This document shows, piece by piece, positions 10,187 through 19,170 of a stretch of 64,000 bases of DNA. The stretch spans positions 33,135,360 to 33,199,359 of the forward strand of contig OX465583.1 of the NCBI GenBank assembly GCA_950022655.1, given 5' to 3'. This DNA is from Alentia gelatinosa (taxonomy: Eukaryota; Annelida; Polychaeta; Phyllodocida; Polynoidae). Each line of letters begins with the position of its first letter. Positions within the stretch are counted from its first letter, which is position 1. Under the pieces are notes generated by a model. It was given only the letters and a program-made list of their open reading frames with translations. It was not told the origin of the DNA and did not search any database. The position numbers and the translations under genes are program-made.

Positions 10187-11339
10187 GGCAAAAAGTGCCA
10201 CCGGTTACTCCAGCTCCATTGTTTTGCCATCCCCAAAAAAGTCAGTAGCTTCAGAATTTACTTAATCAAGTGTAAAAACTGTCAGCATCGAAATATGTCA
10301 AAGCCTGACTTTTTAACGTGCTATAGATACACTTGGAGGCCAAGTGATGAAAACCAGCTTGCTTGATAGCTGACATGTCGGCCGCTTTATTGATGTCAGC
10401 CCTGTTAAATATATATATAACCACGAAATGGAACGAGCTTGTAAATGAGGACACCAATAAAGAAATTTTGAAAAAAAGTGTTATGATGGCTGAGCCCTGA
10501 CTTTCCATCATGGAAAACTGTCAAAGTTTTACTTTTTAGCATGCTATGATGGCTAAGTCTTGAGTTTTCATTGTTGAAAACTGTCAAAGTCTGACTTTTT
10601 AGCATGCATTAATGGCTAAGCCCTGACTTTTCACCAGGGAAAAATGTCAAAGTCTGACTTTTTAGAATGCAATGATGGTTAAGCCCTGACTTGTCAGCAT
10701 CAAAAACTGTCAAAGTCTGACCTTTTAAAGTGCAATGATGGTGAAGCCTTAACTTTTCACTGTGGAAAACTGTCAAAGTCTGACCTTTTTAGCATTTAAT
10801 GATGGCTAAGCCCTGACTTTTACCATGGAAACTGTCAAAGTCTGACTTTTTAGTATGCAATGATGGCTATAAGCCCTGACTTTTCACCTTGGAAAAATGT
10901 CAAAGTCTGACATATTAGCATCCAATAATGGCTATAAGCCCTGACTTTTCAGAATCTAAAACTGTCTAAACCTGACTTTTTAGCATGCAATGATGGCTAA
11001 GCCCTGACTTTACACTGCAGAAAACTGTCAAAGTCTGACTTTTTAGCATGTAATGATAGCTAAGGCCTGACTTTTCACTGTGGAACAATGTCAAAGTCTG
11101 ACTTTTTAGCATGCAATGATGGCTAAACCCTGACTTTTCACCGGGGAAAACTGTTAAAGTCTGACTTTTTAGCATGCAATGATGGATAAGCCTTGACTTT
11201 CCACAGACTTTTCACAGATTCACAGTAAACCCAGTTGAACAGGCCAATGTCAAAGTCTGACTTCATACCCTGTAAGAAAAAAGTCAGCAATTTTCCAGTT
11301 GCCCCCCCCCCCCCCTTTCAAAATGTTCTGACGCCCTGT
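10187..11339 (-). mobile_element. minisatellite-bearing element, copy A
   Basis: Read on the minus strand, the copy starts at 11339 with ACAGGGCGTCAGAACATTTT. It continues with a G14 run and then TTGCTGACTTTTT. The 63-bp array (10486-11215) follows, and the end is a unique segment containing TTTTTACACTTG and GCTACTGACTTTTTT. The same order of parts occurs at 17763-18604 in the opposite orientation. CAGGGGCG-type ends are common among DNA transposons, but no transposase is present. A nonautonomous element with an internal minisatellite is the best description. The far end (about 10187) is approximate. Confidence 0.7.
10486..11215 (-). repeat. 63-bp minisatellite, about 12 copies
   Basis: Head-to-tail copies of about 62-64 bp, each carrying ATGATGGCTAAGCCCTGACT and GTCAAAGTCTGACTTTTTAG. 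Copies differ by scattered substitutions and single-base indels. Many units are exactly 63 bp, so minus-strand frames stay open across several copies and give a 21-residue periodic peptide. This follows from the unit length and is not evidence for a protein. Confidence 0.95.
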
Positions 11340-11454
11340 CCAAGGTTTCTCACCGGTTTCTTCTTAGACTGTGGCTGTTGTCACTACCGGTGCGTGTCCT
11401 CCTCCACAATCCTTACCTGAGAGTCACAATGTCCGCCCACTGCCTCCGTGGCCC

Positions 11455-11904
11455 TCACAATCCGCTCAGGACTGGCGGGGTGTCACTCCTTCCTCTGTTT
11501 TTGTTTGTTTGTTGTTGTGTTTGTTTCTTTGGTGTATGTGTTGTTGTGGTGGTTTTTTTTTTTTTGGGGGGGGGGGCGAGGTACCTCCAGCGGGCTCTGC
11601 CTCTGCCACTCCGGGCTGCCACCCTGGGGGAGCACGTGACTGCCCCTTTTGCTGGAGCGGGTCCTTCAAACCCATGGGTGTCCTCCTCACATAGCGCCTG
11701 GGGGATGCTGGCTGCTTCCTCCACTTCCTCCTCCTCCAGCTGCCCCGGCTCCACACTCCACGCCTGGGGTACATAGCGAAGAGTCCGCGGACGCACTCCT
11801 GTCACAGTGGAGTGCGTCTTTTGGTGCCTCCGCATATTGTCTCTCCATGAAAATATCATATCACCTTGACCGCAAATGAATCTCTGTCCACTGCTTCCTC
11901 GCAT
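11455..11904 (-). pseudogene. ORF with damaged C2H2 finger, gypsy 3' region
   Basis: A 149-codon minus-strand frame lies just 3' of the gypsy integrase remnant. Residues 9-31 contain FICGQGDMIFSW and DNMRRHQKTH. These match a C2H2 zinc finger (C-x2-C-x12-H-x3-H) in which the second Cys is now Gly. A low-complexity Glu-rich then basic tail follows. Its position suggests a 3' part of the retroelement, in place of a chromodomain, or a captured finger. The A13/C11 run (T13/G11 on plus, 11553-11576) within it argues for decay. Confidence 0.4.
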
Positions 11905-12048
11905 TTGCAGAGAGAGAAATAAGTCTCGGGCAATCTCCTGGATCCCGGATGGCTGGGCACACTGTGTTCACCAAGGAGAACACCGAACTGATGCACCCAG
12001 GCGGTGATAGCCTCGCACCCGGCTGTGCTGCCCCAGGCCGATATTGAG

Positions 12049-12072
12049 CCCCCCCCCCCCCCCCCCCCCCCC
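12049..12072. repeat. C24 homopolymer
   Basis: Twenty-four consecutive C on the plus strand, inside the decayed gypsy region. It is the longest G/C run in the window. Confidence 0.95.
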
Positions 12073-12159
12073 ACGTTTCCACGGCCTCTTGTTCCTCCTC
12101 CGATTGCGAATCTTTTTGGCAGCCCACGACCTTTCTCTCAGCCGTCAATCCCTCTTACT

Positions 12160-12790
12160 CATGATATGCCCTAGCTTCTGGAGGGGGTGGAAGAAGAACA
12201 CCTCACTCCCCTCCTCAAAGGGGGCTCTCAGGGCCCTGGCATCGTAATTCCGCACCTGTCGCCATACGCAGCCCAATGTGTGAGCTTCTACCCAATCACC
12301 ATTGTAATTGGGCTACAGATGCATCCCCAGGGGGAGCTCAGATTCCGGGTAAAAGGCTGAGAGCAGCCCGGCCAACTCTCGCCCCAACATTAGAGAATTA
12401 GGCATTTGATCTGTTGACTGCTGCACTGAGCTGCGATAGGCAGCCATCCCAAGGGGAGGTATAAGTCCCAGTCGGTTTGGTCCCCTACTACGGCCGCCAA
12501 CACGGCCTTTACTGTGCTGTTCAGTCGTTGAACTAAACCCGTTGCTGAGAATATTCAGGGTCTCTTGGAAAACCCTACTCTCAAAGTTCCTCCCTTGGTT
12601 GGAGTGGATTACCAGGGAATACCCATACCGACATAAACTCAGCTACCAGGACATGGGCGACTACAGTCGCTTCCTAATTGGGGAACTAAACTAGTCGGCC
12701 ACTTGGTACCTCTTCAGTGTCCTGGCCGTCCTGGAATTTCCTTACAAACAGGTCCCATGCAGCTCTTGTAATACCATCTGCCGGTCAGTG
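12160..12790 (-). pseudogene. Ty3/gypsy integrase remnant
   Basis: Minus-strand reading in shifting frames recovers parts of a gypsy integrase, the enzyme that inserts element DNA into the genome. VLQELHG and RTLKR come from the N-terminal zinc-binding region. IHSNQGRNFESRVFQE belongs to the catalytic core, where the usual Asp is Asn. DQTDWDLYLP and MAAYRSSVQQST come from the core end, and VFFFHPLQK lies beyond it. Several stops and at least two frame changes separate these blocks. It is an old dead copy, oriented with the reverse transcriptase remnant at 14113-14460. Confidence 0.8.
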
Positions 12791-13802
12791 ACAAGACCAC
12801 GTTTGTCCGCCCCTTTTCCCATTCGTATCACTGGAAAGTACCAACCTGCTTCTGGAGGACTGCCGACAGCGTGGGCCAGTCTTCTCCTGCAACACTGGAA
12901 AGCAACTCTCTAGCACCTCAATGGGTACCGTGGTTAGCCGGCGGCACTACGAAACTAGTTTCGCTGCTTTCTAGGGAGGTCCTCTGTCCCCCCTGGGGCC
13001 TGCTTGTACCCATACTCCCGCTACCTCTGGCGCTACTCTGGGCTCTGCCGGGGGCATCCCGAAGATAGTTGGTAAAGCTGGGATCTCAGGTTTAGGAAGC
13101 TGTCCCCGGGAACCCATTGGGGTAGTCCAATCTCCCTTTGGGAGGGGTTCTCTGAGGCCGACTGCCTTCATCTTCCAGGCCTTATCACTCTGGAGCCTGA
13201 TGCTCAGTTAGGGGCCTGAGGGGTCTCTAGGTCTCTCCTCCTCCTGGAAATTTCGTCATCAGCACACTCCCTGTAACTTGGATTAAATATTTCCAGAAAT
13301 CCTTTATTTGACCATGTTTAGCAAATTGGTAATAATATAGCATGGCTTTTGATTATTTGTCTTCATATTCAAAAGTGGCAAAAAAGAACTTTGAAGATAA
13401 CTATCCCAAACCACTGAAATCCCACTGATAATAAGGAAGATGAAGGAAATTCTAACTAAATTTGGTGATGAATTAAACATGGTTTAAAAAATAGTGACCA
13501 GCTGGGAGCTGTTACAAAACGTGGGTTAAGTCTATGGTTTTGAAACAGCTCTAATATGATATTCACCCTTCAGAAAACAATTAGCGTTTTATTCACTAGC
13601 AAGATGGTATTGATTCATATTGTTGTGTGCCTGGAAAGAAATAATGAGCCTGGAAAAGCCTGGAATTCTATTGGGCTGTCTATGTACGAACCCTGCTAGG
13701 CAGTCCTCACTGAGGACACCGTCTAGGTCATGGTGTCAGGATCTTCTCCCGCAGGGGCGGGGGCTGGCCCGTCAGCAGGTAACTACCGCATAGTGGTCAC
13801 CT
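12791..13802. other. interval between gypsy RT and integrase
   Basis: The order of the element predicts RNase H here, but I could not recognise its motifs. 12870-13210 is GC-rich and proline-rich in translation. 13280-13680 is abruptly AT-rich and may be a further insertion or a different substitution history. Confidence 0.45.
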
Positions 13803-14110
13803 GGGACCTGTTTCACTAGTTTGTGACATATCTAGATGGCGTCTAGATGGTGTGTCCGGTTTCATAAGAACTAAACATCAGACTTCGTTTTCTCTGTTCT
13901 TGCTTGCACTGTTGGTGCCGCTTTTTATGTCTGTCTAACACTTTTGTCACGAAACTAGTGAAACAGGTCCATGATGTGTAGATTTGTCTAATTCTTATGT
14001 TTGGGGTCTGTCTTTTCCTAAGGGCAGCTACTTGTGTTGTCAGGAAACTAGACAACCCCAATGTCTGTATGGTGTCACAGACATGTCACAAGACTAGTGA
14101 AACAGGTCCC
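13803..14110. mobile_element. 308-bp MITE with 28-bp inverted ends
   Basis: The left end GGGACCTGTTTCACTAGT plus TTGTGACAT matches the reverse complement of the right end, with one extra base in the right copy. A further partial copy of the end (GAAACTAGTGAAACAGGTCC) lies at 13951-13970. The element interrupts the gypsy reverse transcriptase just after its VMPFGL motif, so it inserted after the gypsy element. I could not define a target-site duplication. The ends recall PIF/Harbinger-like MITEs, but that assignment is a guess. Confidence 0.7.
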
Positions 14111-14112
14111 TG

Positions 14113-14965
14113 GCCTCACTGGGTCCACTGGGTTTCAAAGTCCAAATGGCATTACCCTTGGTAATGGGTGGTGAATGCAGTCTTGGGCCAGTCAACTCGA
14201 TCTGCCAGTACCTACTGACGAAAGTCCATGGTGTTAAACCAGGTGCACTCTGCTAGCGCTTCCAGGGAATCATCCATCCAGGGGAGAGGGTATGCATACT
14301 TGACGGTGACCGCATTCACCCAGTGGTAGTCACCATAGAAACACACCGTGCCATCCTCTTTCCACGCCAAAACCATGGGGGAAGTTCACAAGCTATTGGA
14401 GGACCCCTTCCCCAGAATCTGGTCTACTTCCTCCCCACCGTGAATTTCGGATGAAGCGCCAGATGGTGTAGTGGCTGCTTGATGGTGGTCGTTGACCACC
14501 GTATCGATGTTGTGGGCTGCCAGGGTGCACGTGTAACCTTGTTGGTCCCAAATTGTTGGCTCCAAGCCCCAGAGGGAGCGACTGGCAACTCTCCCCCAAG
14601 AGGGCCGCCATCCCTTCGAGGTTCTACGCCTCGTTGGGGTGGAGGTCCCCCGCCCACCACCTGGACCCTCTCCGGAGTAACAGGGGGAAGGGGCCCCACC
14701 ACCACAGCTCCCCCACCAGGGTTTAGGACTCTAACTGGACAACATCCCTCACATGGGGCCACCAGCACCTGGCCCACCAGCAGGTTGTGCTTGCCTGCCG
14801 CTTTCATCAGGCCGGCCCAGGAGTTGTCCCAGTCCAGGACCTCCCTCCCTCCAGGAACGTCTCCGAAGCTGCCGCGATAACCGCTCCCCGAAGGCTGACA
14901 ACGCAACAAACATTGGGGGGGGGGGGGGGGGGGGGCGTGTTTCCCACAGCAACTTGCATCCAAAT
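14113..14965 (-). pseudogene. Ty3/gypsy pol remnant: protease-RT linker and RT
   Basis: One minus-strand frame is open across 14424-14963. It shows LLVGQVLV and PVRVLNPG, which resemble the stretch between protease and reverse transcriptase in gypsy elements. The reverse transcriptase follows in other frames: VLAWKEDGTVCFYGDYHWVN, AVTVKYAYPLP, DSLEALAECTWFNTMDF, KTAFTTHY and VMPFGL. In-frame stops and frameshifts separate these blocks. The catalytic YxDD box was not found, because the MITE at 13803-14110 begins before it. Upstream gag and LTRs were not recognised. A G21 run at 14915-14935 marks the upper limit of readable similarity. Confidence 0.8.
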
Positions 14966-16595
14966 ACTTTAACCAGCAAAGCCACCAGACAAACTGTCTG
15001 AGAGTGGGCTTATGCAGAGGTTACACACATATTGCACTCTTTTTCTCTCTAGCCCTTTCCCTGCAGCAACCAGTTTCCCTGCACAGCATTACACTCCAGG
15101 CATTGCTTACAGAAACAGCCCTCCTACAGCAGGCACCTTATTTGGGAAATAGCAAGGTCACATGATGTGTCACACAATTTGAATAACTTACCATGATAAC
15201 TGATGATCAAAGTCTAAGATGTCCCTATATACTTTGTCAAATTTTGTTTTAATTGAAACAATTACTTTCTTATTTATTGAAATATGTACACATATGTACA
15301 CAAGTATCAATGATGCCTCCAAAATGCAAGCCTTGAGGCATCATTCTGCCATAGTCAGGGGAATACCTGGAGGCATCATGATGCTGTTAAAAGGGGTCTC
15401 ATTTTACGTTCCTCCTGGGACAATTTTCAAATTATTTATGCAATCCGTCCCTGCTACTTACACAAACGAGGAGAAAGATATGTGTTCCAATATCAAAGAC
15501 ATTATCTTTTCATGTTTGCGAAGATACACTAATTTCCATATCGGACGTTAAATGTTCACCAATTCAAATTCAAGGATGTGTCAAATTTGATTAAAAACTG
15601 GATTAATCCTGCTATTTATTTTCTCAACAACCTTTCATACAAAGTTTTTACATTCCGTTTTCTTAAGTAATACATTGATGTAGTCATCAAAACTGGTAAT
15701 TTATGATCAATGTAACTTTAAATACATCAAAGTAACTTTGAATAACATCTGATGCGGAAATAGCAAAAATATGTTTTGTGTTTTATGGCTGCATACCTTG
15801 TCCAGATCAACATGCTATGCTTCGCCAGTATAGTGAAAAAACGCCAGATAATTTCCACTTCTCCCTCCCACCACAAAATAAAACTATCAGACATTCTCAT
15901 TATCATGGACGTTATGCATGCTAAACAAAAGTTATTGACATATGGAAAGTATATACGTCGCAACAGGCTACTGCCCAAGGAGCACTTACAGGAACTTGCA
16001 GGTAAAAATGAGAACTTTATTATGGGCTAAACAGAATACTCTCTGTAAGAAAATATATATCATGACATTTTTTGTCTGAATTGGGATTTTTAAGGGGCAT
16101 CATAGGCAAATTGAACAATCAAATATTATCCAATGAACTGTATGAATGAATAAATACATGAGATTTGCTAATAGTATAAACAAGAAAGCTGACAGTTATT
16201 GACTGATATACTCGAGATTTCTACTTTATCGCTTTCAGACATTACCAAAGTGACATTCCCTTAATCAGGTACCAATTCGGGAAATTTGTAGGCAGGGTAT
16301 TGTCTCAAATATATAGGAAACAAGTAAACATGCTGCAAAATTGACTGAGTTATAGTGCAAGTAATACAATATTGGGGAAGAGAGTGTGTCTAAAATGACC
16401 CATTTCGGTCATATTTCGGCCCTATGACATATAATCATGAAGGACAAGCCATATTGAAGAATCGATGCGGATGCAGTGTATGCTTTTTCGATACTGCATT
16501 TTCTGGGTCTATCCTGATTTAATTCCTTAAAGGTCAATGATGAAATAAAAGTATTTTCCTTCTGTCAGTTGGTGGAGTCGATGACCATTTCAAAT
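14966..16595. other. no gene recognised
   Basis: 15000-15180 is the likely place for the 5' side of the gypsy element, but no LTR pair could be matched. The rest is AT-rich with short ORFs (for example 15219-15551) that resemble nothing known. Confidence 0.45.
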
Positions 16596-16778
16596 GGGAC
16601 CCGTTTTCTTGACGGGATAATCGTTAATAGCGACGGTTTTGAGGCCATAGTCTAATTATCATACATTCGGCGATAGTCATTGAACCCTTGGGGCCAATTG
16701 TCATTGTATATATCCTTAAAACCGTCTTGAATCTTTAATGATCGTTATTAATGATTATCCCGTCTATAAACGGGTCCC
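16596..16778. mobile_element. fold-back MITE-like element, 183 bp
   Basis: The left arm begins GGGACCCGTTT and contains GACGGGATAATC and GACGGTTTT. The right arm is its reverse complement, ending AAACGGGTCCC, with an extra block of about 16 bp. Nothing is encoded. The flanks do not show a clear target-site duplication. Confidence 0.7.
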
Positions 16779-16941
16779 TGGGTCGTTTCCATTCACGGAT
16801 TTTGCGTTGATGGTTCCTGACTGCAGGTCGGTGTTGAATAAACGGCCAGTGGAAGCAGGTTTTAACTGTGTCCGCATGGTAACTGAGGGCCGGAGATTAA
16901 TCGCCATTTTAGAAGTTACCTGGAGACGGAAAAAGACGGTC

Positions 16942-16989
16942 GGACCAACGAGTATAGCTTTTCTAGAGTTTCTCTATACTCGTTGGTCC
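16942..16989. repeat. perfect hairpin with 16-bp stem
   Basis: GGACCAACGAGTATAG at 16942-16957 pairs exactly with CTATACTCGTTGGTCC at 16974-16989 across a 16-base loop. The 18-mer TTTCTCTATACTCGTTGG in the second arm recurs at 44456-44473, where it is also half of a hairpin. A dispersed snap-back family is likely. Confidence 0.9.
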
Positions 16990-17762
16990 TACCACGTGAA
17001 AAGTTGCGCACAGAGTATATTGCAGTTTCATTTTTCGAGATTGAAAGGCATCATTTGATATGTGAAATTGAAACAGGCAAGGCTTTGATTATGAAAAGAC
17101 AACAGTTATTATGAGAGTTCCTTATTAGCATAAGATATATATTATGACTATGTATCAAAGGAACTTGGTAACTTGATCGTATTAATACGACACTTGTAAC
17201 GGGTTGACAGATCACTTTCTTATTCTGCGATAATCACATGTTTTATGTTCGACAGGTTGTCACCGTAATCTCGGAAGAAATATGATATTTGACAAACATG
17301 TCGGTTATGAACGTCGGAGAATGATGGATCACCAAGCCTGCCTGTCTTGTTAATGAACACGAATTGGGTACCTTTTAACCACAAATCCACACTGCATGCC
17401 ACACACGTTTCCCGTCTCTGAGTGCTCGCTTTTCTCTCATGACATCATCATGTCAAACATATTGTAGCCTCCGTAGATTGACAGATTTGACATGAATTAT
17501 AGGTTGCGGAATGACATTAAAGCAGATAACTTAAACAACTTATTTGACGGCAAAAGTTTATAAGCGAACTTCAAAACCAAATAGAAGATATTTACGCTAA
17601 ACAGATGGATGCTGTAGTAAGAGAAAACGTAGTTGATGAGCCCATAGCAGTGGCCGTCCGAGAAATTATTTTGTCCCATGAAATACCTTAGACGTTGTGC
17701 ATGGGACAAAAGGCAGAGAACGGAATCGCCAAGGGTTCACTCCCTGCGTTTTGTTATCATCA
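16990..17762. other. no gene recognised
   Basis: AT-rich noncoding spacer between the hairpin and element copy B. Confidence 0.5.
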
Positions 17763-18559
17763 CAGGGGCGTCAGAACATTTTGAAAGTGGGGGGGGGGGG
17801 GTGGGGGGGGGGGCGAACTGAAAGATTGCTGACTTTTTCCTGGTATGAAGGGCTAATTAAGCCATCATTGCATGCTAAAATGTCAGACTTTGACACTTTT
17901 CTACAGTGAAAAGTCAGGGCTTAGCCGTCATTGCACGGCAAAAAAGGTCAGCCTTTGACACTTTTCCACAGTGAAAAGTCAGAGCTTAACCGTCATTGCA
18001 AGGCAAAAAAAGGTCAGCCTTTGACACTTTACTACGGTGAAAAGTCAGAGCTTAGCCGTCATTGCACGGCAAAAAAGGTCAGCCTTTGACACTTTTCCAC
18101 GGTGAAAAGTCAGAGCTTAACCGTCATTGCACGGCAAAAAAGGTCACACTTTGACACTTTTCCACAGTGAAAAGTTGGAGCTTAGCCGTCATCGCATGTT
18201 AAAAAGTCAGACTTTGATATTTTTCCATGGTGAAAAGGCAGGGCTTGGCCATCATTGCATGTTAAAAAGTCAGACTTTGACACTTTTCTACGGTGAAAAG
18301 TCAGAGCTTAGCCATCATTGCACGGCAAAAAAGGTCAGACTTTGACACTTTACCACGGTGAAAAGTCAGAGCTTAGCCATCATTGCATGTTAAAAAGTCA
18401 GACTTTGATATTTTTCCACAGCGAAGGGTCAGGGCTTAGCCGTCATAGCACGCTTAAAAAGTCAGACTTAAACATTTTTTTAGGTTGAAAAATCAAGACG
18501 GTTTTTACACTTGGTTGATCTAAATTTGAAGGTGCTGACTTTTTTTAGGCTGGCAAAAA

Positions 18560-18590
<31 letters not shown>

Positions 18591-18604
18591 CAGTGGCCAC
18601 TGGC
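17763..18604 (+). mobile_element. minisatellite-bearing element, copy B
   Basis: Same part order as copy A, on the plus strand. CAGGGGCGTCAGAACATTTT comes first, then a G13-T-G11 run and ATTGCTGACTTTTT. The array (17865-18480) follows, then GGTTTTTACACTTGG and GTGCTGACTTTTTTT. The copy finishes near a (GT)7-G16 tract and CAGTGGCCACTGGC. It faces copy A head to head, 6.4 kb away. Confidence 0.7.
17865..18480 (+). repeat. 63-bp minisatellite, about 10 copies, inverted
   Basis: This is the reverse-complement orientation of the array at 10486-11215. Several units here share GCACGGCAAAAAAGGTCA, a variant not seen in the other array, which suggests separate local amplification after the two copies parted. 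Confidence 0.95.
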
Positions 18605-18739
18605 TATGCCAAAAAGCCCATTTTGAAGCTGTCCCACCAAGATGTTGTGAGAACCACAGAGAAGGCCTTGTAGCTCAACTACAATATTTCACATTGTCCT
18701 ACACCTCAAATTTACGGTGTCCTTGCATCCACACCTCAC

Positions 18740-19060
18740 TCTGTCTGGAGTGTGTAAATAATGGTGTTCATGGGTGTTATTGATGGGTCTGGGTGCATGT
18801 TCATTGATGTATAGCCTATGTGTTTGGGTTGGTGGGTGTAGGTGAATGTGAGTGTGTGTAGGGTTGGTGTTGGTGTTGGTAAGTGTTGATGTTGACAAGT
18901 GTGAGTTTTGCTGTTGGTGGGCATAGGTGTTGGTGTGTAGGATTTTGTTTTGGTAAGTGCTGATGTTGACAGGTGTGAGTTTTGGTGTTGATGATATATG
19001 TGTTGATGTTGATGTTTGTGGGTAGTGTAGGTAGGAGTGGGTTGGTGGATGTAGTATTGT
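18740..19060 (+). repeat. GT-rich cryptic repeat
   Basis: Purine/T-rich DNA built from GTG, TTG and GGT words. It includes a 39-bp direct repeat with five differences, at about 18880 and 18953, containing GATGTTGACA and GTGTGAGTTTT. It ends at the 70-bp palindrome. Confidence 0.8.
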
Positions 19061-19130
19061 ATCCCATGGCACACCTATCCACACCCATCAACAATATTGT
19101 TGATGGGTGTGGATAGGTGTGCCATGGGAT
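19061..19130. repeat. perfect 70-bp palindrome, no spacer
   Basis: The 35 bases beginning ATCCCATGGCACACC are followed directly by their exact reverse complement, ending GGTGTGCCATGGGAT. The centre AAT/ATT lies at 19095/19096. Symmetry stops sharply at both ends. A spacerless palindrome of this size is expected to be unstable, so it is either recent or an inverted duplication produced by fold-back synthesis. Confidence 0.98.
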
Positions 19131-19137
19131 GGTGAAT

Positions 19138-19170
19138 GTATATATATATATATATATATTTTTTTTTTTT
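19138..19170 (+). repeat. (TA)n followed by poly-T
   Basis: About eleven TA dinucleotides followed by a T run, eight bases after the palindrome. Confidence 0.9.

Noticed and set aside
11340..11370. TGEKP-like zinc-finger linker on the minus strand
   Set aside because: Only the linker-like words are present, with no C2H2 pattern on either side.
11371..11776. Overlapping plus-strand frames of up to 132 codons
   Set aside because: They are antisense to the gypsy 3' region and run through T13/G11 homopolymers.
14479..15001. Plus-strand frames of 133 and 82 codons
   Set aside because: They are shadows of the minus-strand gypsy pol, where recognisable motifs lie.
10486..18480. Could the 63-bp arrays be CRISPR
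   Set aside because: Units are contiguous with no unique spacers, copies diverge, and the context is eukaryotic.
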